The notes: generated by a model from the letters alone, not told the origin. Shown: positions 18,996-28,110, numbered from the stretch's first letter. The stretch is 64,000 nt of DNA from Brevibacterium siliguriense (GCF_900105315.1 NZ_LT629766.1:1798001-1862000), one strand, 5' to 3'. Program-made: numbers and translations.

Positions 18996-20366
18996 TCAGC
19001 TTCGGCCTTCGTCCTGGGCGCGTCTCTTGCCCGTGGACTCCTCGGCGGCGATCTGGGCCTCGTCGAACACCGACGGAGCACCCGTGCCGGTGTCGGACTC
19101 GTCCTCGCGGCCCGGGGTGTGCAGATTGAACTTGATGATCGCCCAGCGGAAGAGGAAGTAGTAGATGACGGCGTAGGCCAGGCCGATGACCAGCAGGAGC
19201 AGGACGGGCCCGATGCCGCCGGACAGTTCGGACGCTCGACCGAGGTTGAGCAGATAGTCGAGCGCACCGGCCGAGAAGCCGAATCCGGATTTGATGCCGA
19301 GCGCATTCACCACCACAAACGATGTGCCGGTGAGCACGGCGTGAACCGCGTAGAGCGGAAATGCGACATAGGCGAAGGCGTATTCGAGCGGCTCGGTGAT
19401 ACCGGTGACGAAAGAGGTCAGTGCCACCGAGAGCATGATGCCGCCGACGACCTTGCGGCGCTTCGGATGGGCGGTGTGATAGATGGCCAGGGCCGCGGCC
19501 GGAAGAGCGAACATCATGATCGGGAAGAACCCGGTCATGAACGATCCCGTCCAGTCCGCCGTGCCGTCCGCGCCGGAGAAGAAGCAGGTGATGTCGCCGT
19601 GCGCGGTGTCTCCCGATGCGGTCGTGCACGAACCCAGCTGGAACCACGGCAGATTGTTCAGCAGATGGTGCAGCCCGAAGGGGATGAGGAGGCGGTTGAT
19701 CGTGCCGAAGACGAACCCGGTGCCCGGATTGGCTCCGTGCTCCATGAGGAAGCCGCCCACGCCCTTGTTGATGAGAGCGTCGAAGACGGGGTAGATGAGG
19801 GCCATGATCACGGCGATGACCATCGACGCGACCGCGGTGACGATCGGAACGAAACGGCGACCGCCGAAGAAACCGAGGTAGGTCGGCAGTTTGATCCGGT
19901 GATAGCGCTGATAGAGCAGGGCGGTGATGATGCCGACGACGATTCCGCCGAGCACTCCGAAGTTGATGACGTTCTCACCCTCGCCGTTGTCCGAGCCGAA
20001 GCTCGGAGACATGGCAGTGAAGACTCCGGTGAGGACCATATACCCGACGACCGCGGCCAACGCCGTGGAGCCGTCGGCCTTCTTCGCGAAGCCGATGGCC
20101 ACACCGACGGCGAAGATCAGCGGCAGGTTGTCGAAGAGAGCCGAACCAGCGGCCGCGAATACCGTCGCCACCGGCAGCAGCCAGTCCGCGAACTGGCCGA
20201 GTCCGTCGGTACCGAGCATATCGGGCTGACCGAAGCGCATCAGAAGGGCCGCGGCCGGCAGGACCGCGATCGGGAGCATGAGGGAGCGGCCGACGCGTTG
20301 GAGCTGGGAGAAACCCGGTATCGCCTTCTTGCGCTTCTTCGGTGTATCAGCGGATGCGGTGGTCAT
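18996..20366 (-). CDS. PTS enzyme IIC, glucose/N-acetylglucosamine family
   Basis: Membrane sugar channel of the phosphotransferase system, 456 residues, with EIIC domain only. About ten hydrophobic segments are visible, with the typical GFSQLQRVGRSLMLPIAVLPAAALLMRFG start, the FGLHHLLNN loop near residue 235 and the GITEPLEYAFAY motif near 330 that contacts the sugar. The C-terminal 40 residues are charged, and no EIIB or EIIA domain follows. The ATG at 20366 has an ideal AGGAGG site. EIIB and EIIA are separate genes on the opposite strand just to the right. Glucose or GlcNAc cannot be decided from the sequence. Confidence 0.9.
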   Translation of the reverse strand: MTTASADTPKKRKKAIPGFSQLQRVGRSLMLPIAVLPAAALLMRFGQPDMLGTDGLGQFADWLLPVATVFAAAGSALFDNLPLIFAVGVAIGFAKKADGSTALAAVVGYMVLTGVFTAMSPSFGSDNGEGENVINFGVLGGIVVGIITALLYQRYHRIKLPTYLGFFGGRRFVPIVTAVASMVIAVIMALIYPVFDALINKGVGGFLMEHGANPGTGFVFGTINRLLIPFGLHHLLNNLPWFQLGSCTTASGDTAHGDITCFFSGADGTADWTGSFMTGFFPIMMFALPAAALAIYHTAHPKRRKVVGGIMLSVALTSFVTGITEPLEYAFAYVAFPLYAVHAVLTGTSFVVVNALGIKSGFGFSAGALDYLLNLGRASELSGGIGPVLLLLVIGLAYAVIYYFLFRWAIIKFNLHTPGREDESDTGTGAPSVFDEAQIAAEESTGKRRAQDEGRS

Positions 20367-20398
20367 CGAGTTCCTCCTCGGAAGTGGGGCCCTCCAAT

Positions 20399-20427
20399 GC
20401 CGTTCTCCGGGCTGTGGCCCGGACGGC
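20399..20427 (-). promoter_or_regulatory. Hairpin in the EIIC leader within the divergent PTS promoter region
   Basis: TCCGGGC at 20406-20412 pairs with GCCCGGA at 20417-20423 around TGTG, and an outer GCCG/CGGC pair extends it. It lies about 33 bases upstream of the EIIC start, in the 183-base gap shared by EIIC and EIIB. It could be an operator or an RNA antiterminator target; I do not see a DasR-type site. Confidence 0.35.
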
Positions 20428-20549
20428 ACGAGACCGGTGATTCGTCGACGACGTTCGGAATGGTCACGAGTCGCCGTAGACTTGTGAGCCAGATCGCAGA
20501 ACGTGAAATCGACGCCGGCGCATGGGTGCCGGAGATGAAGGTGACAGAC

Positions 20550-20783
20550 ATGGACAAAGCAGCACAGATCCTCGCGGGACTGGGCGGTGCCGACAACATC
20601 GATGACATCGAAGCGTGCATCACCCGCCTGCGCGTCGAGGTCGACGATGACTCTCTCGTCAACGAACAGGCGCTCACGGCAGCCGGTGCCTTCGGCGTGG
20701 TGGTGCAGGGAAGCGCGGTCCAAGTCGTCGTCGGTCCGGAGGCCGACAACCTCGTCGATGACATCGAAGACCTCATGGGCTGA
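20550..20783 (+). CDS. PTS enzyme IIB, glucose/N-acetylglucosamine family
   Basis: A 77-residue cytoplasmic phosphocarrier. It has the EIIB-Glc fold and the phosphorylated Cys in EACITRLRV (Cys about 23). It accepts phosphate from EIIA and passes it to sugar in EIIC. ATG 20550 has AAGGTGA seven bases upstream; an ATG five codons earlier is also in frame. The gene is divergent from EIIC and 123 bases before EIIA. The open frame extends far upstream, but that part is antisense to EIIC and not real. Confidence 0.88.
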   Translation: MDKAAQILAGLGGADNIDDIEACITRLRVEVDDDSLVNEQALTAAGAFGVVVQGSAVQVVVGPEADNLVDDIEDLMG

Positions 20784-20906
20784 GTCACGTCTTCGTCTCC
20801 TCTGCTCGCCGATGAGCATCTGCTGGTCGACAGTGATCCTTGTCTGTAGTCTGAGGTCAGTCTAGGCGAAGTACAACTGATTTTGGAGAAAGGCGGCCTG
20901 CTGACT

Positions 20907-21359
20907 ATGGCAGTCACGATCGCTGCACCCCTCACCGGCACGGTGATCCCATTGACGGAGGTTCCCGACCCCGTCTTCGCAAAAGCGCTCGTCGGTCCCG
21001 GCGTGGCCATCGACCCCGGCGAGGTCGCGACTCTGACGGTCACGGCTCCTGTCGCGGGAAAGCTGACGAGCCTTAAGCCACACGCATACGTCATCTCCCG
21101 CCAGCCCGATCAGGGTGTGCTCGTCCACCTGGGCATCGACACCGTTCACCTCAAGGGCGCTGGTTTCACGCTCCGTGCCGAGGCCGGGCAGCAGGTCGAG
21201 GCGGGCGAAGAGATCGTCGTTTGGGACTTGGCAGCCGCACGGGAGGCGGAGAAGTCTGTGGTCGTTCCGGTCGTCGTCCTCGAAACAGACGCCGAGAACC
21301 TGACCCTCGCCGAGGCGGGTCCGATCTCTTCCGGCGACCCCCTCATCCGAATCAGCTGA
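20907..21359 (+). CDS. PTS enzyme IIA, glucose type (Crr-like)
   Basis: A 150-residue cytoplasmic phosphocarrier that passes phosphate from HPr to EIIB. The early APLTGTVIPLTEVPDPVFA segment and the two active-site histidines (KPHAYVI, His about 59; VLVHLGIDTV, His about 74, the phosphorylated one) identify the EIIA-Glc family. ATG 20907 is the likely start although the GGAGAAAGG sequence lies rather far upstream (about 12-15 bases). A TTG at 20883 is an alternative. It follows EIIB in the same direction. Confidence 0.88.
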   Translation: MAVTIAAPLTGTVIPLTEVPDPVFAKALVGPGVAIDPGEVATLTVTAPVAGKLTSLKPHAYVISRQPDQGVLVHLGIDTVHLKGAGFTLRAEAGQQVEAGEEIVVWDLAAAREAEKSVVVPVVVLETDAENLTLAEAGPISSGDPLIRIS

Positions 21360-21403
21360 GGAAACGGATCCCTGGCGGAGGGCGATCCGCTAAGTTGGTG
21401 AGC

Positions 21404-22354
21404 ATGCTGCAAAGAGGAGTTCGCCGTCGCATCTCGGCCGTCATCGTCGCCGCTATAGGGGCCGTCGGACTGATCGGGTGTCAAGGCCCGGATCTCAGCG
21501 GTCGTGCAGACGACATCGGAGCAGTCCTCTCAGCGAAGCCAGGCGTCGAGGACGTCAAGACCCAGTATCAGAACGGATTCGATTCAGGCCGAAGCATCAC
21601 CTACATCGTCAAGATGGCTGCCGGCGCGACGACCGCTCAGTCCGTCGAGGTGGCCGCTGCCCTTGACCAGGAGACGGGTGACGAGTTCGATCTCTACGAT
21701 CAGGATCTCAGGTTGCTCCTATCGGGTCGTGTTGTCGAGATCAGTGACCTGACGAGCAGCGACATTATGGCGGACAGGGCATCGCACCTTCTCGCGCTCT
21801 CATCAGAACTGTCCGTCAGCCGACTGGAATGGCGTCAGGCTTCGGAACAGACGACCTTCGACGATGCTCTGGAGCTGTCGGAAACTCAGGAGGATATCTT
21901 CGGGATGGTCGACGCGGTGCGAGCAGAGCTCGGTTCCGAACAGTTCGAACTGAGGGCCAGAGACTCCGCCATGACTGAATGGGATGTGGCTTTCCCCTAT
22001 TCGGAACTAGCACAGAGTCGTCTGGAAACTGCGGTCGAGCCGCATCTCGGTCAGATCGAGAAGGTCGCCATCGATGATAGCCAGGTGTCGCGGCTCTCCG
22101 TTGTCGTCCCTGATGGGGTAGACGTGGTCAGCCGGCTGCGAGGCATCATCGAACGCATCGATTCCGCGGACGCTCGGCCCTGGGAATTCGATTGGGCTCT
22201 GGGTTCAGACCCTACTGGCGCCATCGACCCTTCGACCAGAGGCTCGGTCAACGTGGGCGGCTGCGAATACAACGAAGACCCGGACCGCCAGATGACCTCT
22301 GCAGCGCAGACGACTCAGGACCAGCTGCGCCGCATCTACGACACCTGCAGCTGA
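21404..22354 (+). CDS. Predicted lipoprotein of unknown function
   Basis: I do not recognise the family. The 316-residue product begins with a twin-Arg-containing charged segment and a hydrophobic core ending in the lipobox LIGC (Cys about 26), so it should be lipidated and extracytoplasmic. The mature part is acidic and mixed alpha/beta, with several VVVP/VEIS beta strands, and one Cys near the C-terminus (GGCEYNED) plus a final Cys two residues from the end, which could form a disulfide. It lies between EIIA and the convergent apt gene with no clear partner. Confidence 0.7.
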   Translation: MLQRGVRRRISAVIVAAIGAVGLIGCQGPDLSGRADDIGAVLSAKPGVEDVKTQYQNGFDSGRSITYIVKMAAGATTAQSVEVAAALDQETGDEFDLYDQDLRLLLSGRVVEISDLTSSDIMADRASHLLALSSELSVSRLEWRQASEQTTFDDALELSETQEDIFGMVDAVRAELGSEQFELRARDSAMTEWDVAFPYSELAQSRLETAVEPHLGQIEKVAIDDSQVSRLSVVVPDGVDVVSRLRGIIERIDSADARPWEFDWALGSDPTGAIDPSTRGSVNVGGCEYNEDPDRQMTSAAQTTQDQLRRIYDTCS

Positions 22355-22360
22355 GGCGTC

Positions 22361-22879
22361 TCACTCCGCGAAGATGCTATGAACCTCTCCCGTGAGCTCG
22401 CGTCCGCCGAGTGCGGTGAGCTCAAGGACGACGGCTGATCCGATGACTTCGGCGCCGAGATCGGCGACGAGTGACTGAGCGGCTGTGAGCGTTCCTCCGG
22501 TGGCGAGGATGTCATCGATGAGGAGGACGCGCTCGCCCTTCTTCAGGACATCGGGGCCCTCGATGGTGGCGGTGCTGTATTCGAGCGTGTACGACACAGC
22601 AGCCGCCGGGCGAGGGAGCTTTCCGGCCTTGCGGATCGGCAGGATTCCGACTCCCGTCATCGCGGAAATGGCACCCGCGAAGAGGAAGCCACGGGCCTCG
22701 AGCCCGCCGACGATGTCGAACTGTCCGGCGAACGGTGCGATGAGCGCCTCGGTGACGGCCCGCATCGCCGGACCATCGGCGAGCAGCGGAGAGATGTCGC
22801 GGAAGACCACTCCCGGTTCGGGATAGTCAGGAATCGAGGTGATGAGGCTCTGGGCGCGGTCAAGATCAGATTGAGTCAC
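22361..22879 (-). CDS. apt: Adenine phosphoribosyltransferase
   Basis: Purine salvage enzyme that makes AMP from adenine and PRPP. The PRPP-binding motif VLLIDDILATGGT is at about residues 118-130, and the N-terminal GVVFRDISPLL segment is typical. The GTG start at 22877-22879 gives a 172-residue protein of normal size; a longer reading to 22975 has no family character. No clear ribosome site is visible, so the start is less sure than the function. It is convergent with the lipoprotein gene, six bases apart. Confidence 0.92.
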   Translation of the reverse strand: MTQSDLDRAQSLITSIPDYPEPGVVFRDISPLLADGPAMRAVTEALIAPFAGQFDIVGGLEARGFLFAGAISAMTGVGILPIRKAGKLPRPAAAVSYTLEYSTATIEGPDVLKKGERVLLIDDILATGGTLTAAQSLVADLGAEVIGSAVVLELTALGGRELTGEVHSIFAE

Positions 22880-22968
22880 GGCACAACGATACTCGGTGGC
22901 GGCATTGCGCCCTCCGCCTGTACCGGCACAATGGGAAGGGCAGGAGATCGCTGGGGATCGGAGGAACC

Positions 22969-23586
22969 ATGTCATCGGAGGCGCCGCACGACCGAATCGC
23001 CGAGGCGTTCGCCCGGATTCCGCGCGAACCCTTCCTGCCGGTGGCGGAACGCCGGAACGCCTCCGACGATGTACCCCTGCCGATCGGGCACGGACAGACG
23101 AATTCGCAGCCGAGCACCGTCACGGACATGCTCCGGCTGCTCGATCCGCAGCCGGGTGAGACCGTCCTCGACCTCGGATCGGGCTCCGGGTGGACCTCGA
23201 TGCTGCTCGCCGCCCTCGTCGGGCCGGCTGGGCGGGTGCTCGGGGTCGAACGGCATCCCGCGCTCGTCGACTCCTCGCGTGCGGCCATTCACGCCGTCAC
23301 CGCCGGTGCCCCAGACCCGGAGACCCTCGCCGAGGTGGCCATCCACGAAGCCGTTCCGGGTGCCCTCGGTCTCCCGGCTGAGGCACCGTTCGACCGGATC
23401 CTCGTCTCCGCCGGGACAGAATCACTGCCCGACCAGCTCGTCGATCAGCTGGCTGGCGGTGCCACGATGGTCATTCCCGTCGCAGGGGAGATGTTCCGAG
23501 TTGTCCGTGACGGACCCGGTGCCGACGAGCTGACGTTCACTCGTCACGGGTGGTATCGGTTCGTGCCGCTCGTCGCCGGCGAATGA
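22969..23586 (+). CDS. Protein-L-isoaspartate O-methyltransferase-like protein
   Basis: SAM-dependent methyltransferase of the PCMT family, which methylates isoaspartyl residues in aged proteins for repair. The 205-residue product has the family N-terminus (RIPREPFLP), the PIGHGQTNSQPST substrate segment (residues 39-50) and the SAM motif DLGSGSGW at 68-75. The ATG at 22969 lies 90 bases from the divergent apt start. Its 3' end overlaps the convergent membrane-protein gene by 50 bases. Confidence 0.87.
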   Translation: MSSEAPHDRIAEAFARIPREPFLPVAERRNASDDVPLPIGHGQTNSQPSTVTDMLRLLDPQPGETVLDLGSGSGWTSMLLAALVGPAGRVLGVERHPALVDSSRAAIHAVTAGAPDPETLAEVAIHEAVPGALGLPAEAPFDRILVSAGTESLPDQLVDQLAGGATMVIPVAGEMFRVVRDGPGADELTFTRHGWYRFVPLVAGE

Positions 23587-24091
23587 ACCATGTGACAGTA
23601 ACGACCAAGCCCGCAACGGCTATCGGCGTAATCATGTACAAGTCGTCGGAGTCATAGAGGGGAGTCCTCCACGACCACGGCAGAAGGGGGTGGCCGAGCT
23701 TCGCCTCGGCCACGATGAGTCCACAGAGTGCAGGGAAGAAGACCACCCCGAATATCAACCCAGACCGGGACGTCTTTTCGGTCTCCTCAACGGAAGGAAC
23801 CTCCAGTTCGATTCCACGCTTGCGCGCATAGCGTTGGGTCGCGTGGCGCGGCAGATCGAACGTCGTGACGATCAGCACAAGAATTCCCGCCCACCACAGT
23901 CCCGAAGCAATCAATAGGAGGGCGATGACCGCTGCGGTCCACATCGTCACTTGGTGTCCACGGGCAATGGCGTCGCCGATGGTCCGACGTTCCTCGGAAT
24001 CAACACCGGCCCCGGTCATGTCGACATCGTCCTCGACTGCGTTGTCGACTCTGGCCGCCGCTTCGGTCTCGTCCTGTGCCTCGGAGTTCAC
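23537..24091 (-). CDS. Small membrane protein of unknown function
   Basis: Not recognised. The 184-residue product has an acidic cytoplasmic N-terminus (about 45 residues), two close hydrophobic helices (about 52-75), a basic loop, a helix near 115-133, and a C-terminal helix at 153-172 followed by an Arg-rich tail. I chose the GTG at 24089-24091 because an AGGAGG lies six bases upstream; a longer in-frame ATG at 24136 lacks this. The last 50 bases overlap the PCMT-like gene tail to tail. Confidence 0.6.
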   Translation of the reverse strand: MNSEAQDETEAAARVDNAVEDDVDMTGAGVDSEERRTIGDAIARGHQVTMWTAAVIALLLIASGLWWAGILVLIVTTFDLPRHATQRYARKRGIELEVPSVEETEKTSRSGLIFGVVFFPALCGLIVAEAKLGHPLLPWSWRTPLYDSDDLYMITPIAVAGLVVTVTWFIRRRRAARTDTTRDE

Positions 24092-24202
24092 GGGTGTCCT
24101 CCTCGTCGATTCGGTATGTCCTGTATAAAGCAACATACTTTGCCGGGACCGCTGAGTCGACCAAGCGGGTGATGACGAGCGGCAGCAAGGAACGGGAGGA
24201 CC

Positions 24203-26023
24203 TCACACGAGGGAGTCGCGCCAGGCCTGGTGCAGCTGCGCGAATTTGCCCGTGCCAGAGATGAGTTCGTCCGGTGTCCCGTCCTCAATGATCCGACCGG
24301 ACTCCATGACGAGCACGCGGTCGGCGATCTCGACGGTGGACAGGCGGTGGGCGATGATGATCGCGGTCCTGCCCTCGAGCACCGTGGCCAAGGCGTTCTG
24401 CACCAGCCGCTCGGACGGAATGTCGAGGTGGGCGGTCGCCTCGTCGAGGACGACGACATCCGGGTCGGCGAGGAACACCCGGGCAAAGGACACGAGCTGA
24501 CGTTGCCCGGAACTCAACCGACCGCCGCGCTTCTTCACATCCGTGGCATACCCTTCGGGCAGTCGGCGGATGTATGGATCCAAGCCGACGGCGGTCGCGG
24601 CGGCGACGACCGCCTCGTCGCCGGCGTCCGGGTTGCCGATGCGGATGTTGTCGGCGATGGTGCCGGCGAAGAGGAACGACTCCTGAGTGACCATGACCAC
24701 CGACGATCGCAGCTGCACGTCGTCGAGGTCGCGCAGATCCACCTCGTCGAGGGCGATCCGGCCTTCGCTGGGGTCGTAGAAGCGCGTGACGAGTTTGACC
24801 AGGGTCGACTTGCCTGCCCCGGTGGCACCGACGAGCGCGACGATCTGCCCTGCTGGGATATGGAGATCGAAGCGGGGGAGGACATCGGGGCCGTCGGCGT
24901 ACGCGAAGCGGACTTCGTCGAGATCGAGGGCACGACCCCTGGCAGCGGCGTCACGGCCCGCGTGTGCAGGCAGCGCATCCGGCTGGGACGGTTCGACCAC
25001 CTCGGGGTCGGTGTCGAGGACCGCCGCGATCTTCTCCAACGCCGCCGAGGCGGACTGATAGAGGTTGAACGCCTGCACAAGTTCATCGAGCGGACCGTAG
25101 AAGCGACGCAGATAGAGGATGAACGCGGCGAGCACACCGACCTGCGTCCATCCCTCGATGACAAGCCACGCACCGATGACGATGATGACCGTCTGCGTGA
25201 TGTTGCCGATCAGCCGCGTCCACCCGGCGAACCACGCCACACCGCGCAGCGCATCGGTGTTCGCATCACGATAGCGGGTATCCTGATCGCTCAGGGTGCC
25301 GCGTCGCTCGGGCTGGCGACGATACGCCTGCACGGCGCGGATGCCGCCCATCGTCTCGACAAAGTGGACGATGACCTTCGCGATCGACGTCCGCGTCCGC
25401 CGGTAGGCACTGCGCTGAGTCGAATGCGCGGCCTTCGTGATGAAGAACAGCGGCACGAAACCGGCGAAGACGACGATCGCCAGCGGAATGTCGAGGACAA
25501 CCAGGGTGACGGCGATGAAGAGCATCTGCAGCACGGCCAGCGCCGTATCGAAGAGCGAATACGACAGGAACTGCTGCACCGACTCCATGTCAGAGGTCTG
25601 CCGGGACACGAGCCGACCCGAGGTCGACTTCTCGTGATAGCCCAGGTCAAGACGCTGCACATGAGTGAAGACCCGCTCTCGCAGGGTGAAGAGGATCCTC
25701 TGCGCAGTGATCCCGACCAGCCGGGTCGACGTGAACGCCAGAATCGCCCCGGCGACCGCTGAGACGATGAAGAGCGTAATCGCCCGAATCAGCGGATCCA
25801 TATCGCCGTCGATCGCCGCCGGAACGCCCTGATCGAGGGCATCGGCGATGAACACCGGCCCGATGACCATGAAGACGGCCGTGAGCACGACGATGACGGC
25901 GAGGAAGACGGCCATCGCCAGATGCGGCCTGACCAGCGACATCAGCAGGGCACGCGCCTTCTTCGCAATGTCCGGCGGCAGAGCCTCGATCTCGTCGTCG
26001 CTGTCGAGACGGGGCATGCTCAT
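24203..26023 (-). CDS. ABC exporter half-transporter, catalytically complete subunit
   Basis: Type IV ABC exporter half-molecule, 606 residues. The membrane domain runs from about 35 to 330 (six helices) and the ATPase domain from about 365 to the end. Motifs: Walker A GATGAGKST, Q-loop VTQESFLF, signature LSSGQRQ (an altered LSGGQ), Walker B VVVLDEATAHLD with the catalytic Glu present, and H-loop IIAHRLST. It starts at an ATGA overlap with the upstream partner at 26020-26023, so the two are co-translated and should form a heterodimer. The substrate could be a drug, lipid or siderophore; nothing in the context decides. Confidence 0.9.
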   Translation of the reverse strand: MSMPRLDSDDEIEALPPDIAKKARALLMSLVRPHLAMAVFLAVIVVLTAVFMVIGPVFIADALDQGVPAAIDGDMDPLIRAITLFIVSAVAGAILAFTSTRLVGITAQRILFTLRERVFTHVQRLDLGYHEKSTSGRLVSRQTSDMESVQQFLSYSLFDTALAVLQMLFIAVTLVVLDIPLAIVVFAGFVPLFFITKAAHSTQRSAYRRTRTSIAKVIVHFVETMGGIRAVQAYRRQPERRGTLSDQDTRYRDANTDALRGVAWFAGWTRLIGNITQTVIIVIGAWLVIEGWTQVGVLAAFILYLRRFYGPLDELVQAFNLYQSASAALEKIAAVLDTDPEVVEPSQPDALPAHAGRDAAARGRALDLDEVRFAYADGPDVLPRFDLHIPAGQIVALVGATGAGKSTLVKLVTRFYDPSEGRIALDEVDLRDLDDVQLRSSVVMVTQESFLFAGTIADNIRIGNPDAGDEAVVAAATAVGLDPYIRRLPEGYATDVKKRGGRLSSGQRQLVSFARVFLADPDVVVLDEATAHLDIPSERLVQNALATVLEGRTAIIIAHRLSTVEIADRVLVMESGRIIEDGTPDELISGTGKFAQLHQAWRDSLV

Positions 26024-27834
26024 GACCGTCCTCCTTCCTGTGACTGAGTCGAAGTGATGGTTTGCGAACTCGACTGCGTCCCCGGATGCGTGTGCGCCTC
26101 GGCTTGTGCGCTCGCCCCCATGAGCTCGCGGTAGAGCTTCGATGAATCGAGCAGCTGTTCGTGCGTGCCCAGTGCTGCGACCCTGCCCTCATCGAACACA
26201 GCCACCACATCGGCCAGGGCTGCGGTAGACGGGCGGTGGGCGATGATGAGAGTCGTCGAATCCGGCAGGATCTCCCGCAGAGCCTGCTGGACTCGATCCT
26301 CGGTATCGACATCGACGGCCGAGAGCGGGTCGTCGAGGACTAGGATGCGCGGCTTGCCGATGACCGCGCGGGCCAAGGCGAGACGCTGACGCTGACCGCC
26401 GGACAGGGACAGCCCCTGTTCGCCGACCTGTGTGTCCAGGCCATCGGGCAGTCGGGAGACGAAATCCTTCGCCGCCGCGATCTCGAGGGCCTCCCAGATC
26501 TCTTCCTCGCTCGCGCCCGGGGATCCCATCTCGACGTTCTCGGCGACCGAGGTCGAGAACAGGATCGGATCCTCGAAGGACACGGACACGAGGTGCCGCA
26601 GTTCGTTGACGGGCATGTCCCGGATATCGACGCCGTCGATGCTCACGGTGCCGGCGGAGACGTCCTGAAGCCTGGGCACGAGAGACGCCATCGTCGTCTT
26701 TCCCGAACCGGTCGCGCCGACGAGAGCGAGGGTCTGACCGGGCTCGATGGTGAGATTGAGTCCACGGAGGGTCAGCCGCTCGGTATCGGCGAAATGGAAG
26801 TCGACATCGTCGAAGCGCAGCCTCCCTCGGTAGTGCCCGACCTCGGGAGCATCGTCGACACCGCCGTCGGTGTCGGTGATGTCGTGGCGGATATCGATGA
26901 CCTCCCAGTACCGACCGGCTGCGGTCAGCGCCATGAGTGCATCGGCGAGCAGGAAGCCGAGCATCTCGATGGGCATGCGCAGCACCATCGAAATCGTCAC
27001 TGCGGCGACGACCGTGCCGATCGTCGTCCAGCCTTCTATGACACCCCAGGTGCCGACGGCGACGATCGCCGCCTGAGCGAGGGTCGGCAGCAGCAGGAGC
27101 ACACTCCACAGCCACGAGTCGAGCTTCGCTTTTCGGATCTCCAGGGACTTCAGCCGAGTCGAGATCTCGGAGAAGCGTTCGGCGGCCCAGGGGGAGCGGC
27201 CGAAGGACTTGAGGATGCGGATGCCCTGGATGGACTCCTCGACGTCCGTGGTCAGCTCGCCCATGGTGTCCTGCGACCGGCGGGAGGTCTCTCGATAGTG
27301 CTTCTCGAAGACGGCGACCGCGATGATCGCCGGCACCGCCATGAGGATCATGATCAGACCGAACACGGGCTGCATGATCACGAGCATCACCGTGCCGACG
27401 GCGAGGACGATCGGTGTGGAGACGAGGAACGGCAGCCCGAACGCGAAGAAGCGACGCAGCTGGGACAGATCATTCACCGCACGCGAGAGCAGCTGTCCGG
27501 ACTCCCAGGAGTCATGGATCGCCACCGAGGTGTACTGCAGGCGATCGAACAGACGCGAACGCCACGTCACTTCCCAATGCGAGACGACGGGAGCGACGAC
27601 CATGCGTCGGGCCCACATTCCGACCGCTTCGGCGATGCCGATGAAAAGCACCCCGAGGACCGGCAGCCAGAGGGCCGAGAGATCTCGGTGGGCGATCGGT
27701 CCGTCGACGATGTATCCGGTGATCACCGGAACGATGAGTTGGATTCCGTTGGCCAGGAGAGTGAGGACGAGCACGAGTACGTACACGCCGATGCGGGAGC
27801 GGAGATCAGGCCAGAAACGGAGGAGGGGGCGCAC
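26020..27834 (-). CDS. ABC exporter half-transporter, degenerate-site subunit
   Basis: Partner of the downstream half-transporter, 604 residues from the GTG at 27832-27834. Six membrane helices are followed by an ATPase domain: Walker A GATGSGKTT near 375, signature LSGGQRQR near 480, Walker B ILVLDDPLSAVD near 500 and H-loop IIAHRPST. The catalytic Glu after Walker B is Asp, and the Q-loop Gln appears to be Glu (SFEDPILF). This is the usual pattern for the non-hydrolysing half of a heterodimeric exporter. The C-terminal tail is Ser/Thr/Gln-rich. The start is uncertain because the frame stays open to 28260 and no good ribosome site is seen. Confidence 0.85.
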   Translation of the reverse strand: MRPLLRFWPDLRSRIGVYVLVLVLTLLANGIQLIVPVITGYIVDGPIAHRDLSALWLPVLGVLFIGIAEAVGMWARRMVVAPVVSHWEVTWRSRLFDRLQYTSVAIHDSWESGQLLSRAVNDLSQLRRFFAFGLPFLVSTPIVLAVGTVMLVIMQPVFGLIMILMAVPAIIAVAVFEKHYRETSRRSQDTMGELTTDVEESIQGIRILKSFGRSPWAAERFSEISTRLKSLEIRKAKLDSWLWSVLLLLPTLAQAAIVAVGTWGVIEGWTTIGTVVAAVTISMVLRMPIEMLGFLLADALMALTAAGRYWEVIDIRHDITDTDGGVDDAPEVGHYRGRLRFDDVDFHFADTERLTLRGLNLTIEPGQTLALVGATGSGKTTMASLVPRLQDVSAGTVSIDGVDIRDMPVNELRHLVSVSFEDPILFSTSVAENVEMGSPGASEEEIWEALEIAAAKDFVSRLPDGLDTQVGEQGLSLSGGQRQRLALARAVIGKPRILVLDDPLSAVDVDTEDRVQQALREILPDSTTLIIAHRPSTAALADVVAVFDEGRVAALGTHEQLLDSSKLYRELMGASAQAEAHTHPGTQSSSQTITSTQSQEGGRS

Positions 27835-28023
27835 GATGATCCAGCCTAGTCGCAGACTGTGACCTATTCCACGAATCCGGCAAACGAACTTCCCGTTTCT
27901 CTGTGCGCTGAATAACGCTGCCGGGTCGGGGACGGCGGGGAGGTGCGGACGCCGCTCCGCCTCGGCGAGTCTCGAATGACAACCAGCTGAAATCTCGAAT
28001 GTCGGGACGAACGATTGCGAGGT

Positions 28024-28053
28024 TTGACACCCTCGAGTGCTGAGGGGAACTAT
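28024..28053 (+). promoter_or_regulatory. Probable promoter of the ilvB leader
   Basis: TTGACA at 28024-28029 is a perfect -35 element, followed after 18 bases by AACTAT at 28048-28053. Transcription would begin near the leader-peptide ATG at 28060, implying little or no 5' untranslated RNA before that peptide. Confidence 0.5.
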
Positions 28054-28059
28054 TGAGGC

Positions 28060-28110
28060 ATGACTCACCTTCTTGTCGTCGTTATTAGCCAGCGCGCGGA
28101 TCTTCCGTAG
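28060..28110 (+). CDS. Leader peptide of ilvB attenuator
   Basis: A 16-codon open frame reads MTHLLVVVISQRADLP and stops at TAG 28108-28110. The run of two Leu, three Val and one Ile is the expected sensor for branched-chain aminoacyl-tRNA. It closely resembles the LVVV-containing leader peptide reported for ilvBNC in Corynebacterium glutamicum. Starvation would stall the ribosome on these codons, free the 28092-28100 strand to form the antiterminator and allow ilvB transcription. Confidence 0.88.
   Translation: MTHLLVVVISQRADLP

Noticed and set aside
19119..20549. Very long rightward open frame running into the EIIB gene
   Set aside because: It is antisense to the well-supported EIIC gene, has no family character and is rich in Asp/Glu/Arg as expected for a complementary frame of a high-GC gene. 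Only the last 77 codons (EIIB) are real.
20784..20906. DasR-type operator near the PTS genes
   Set aside because: Sequences such as GTCTGAGGTCAGTCTAG near 20850 only weakly resemble the consensus and lack its symmetry.
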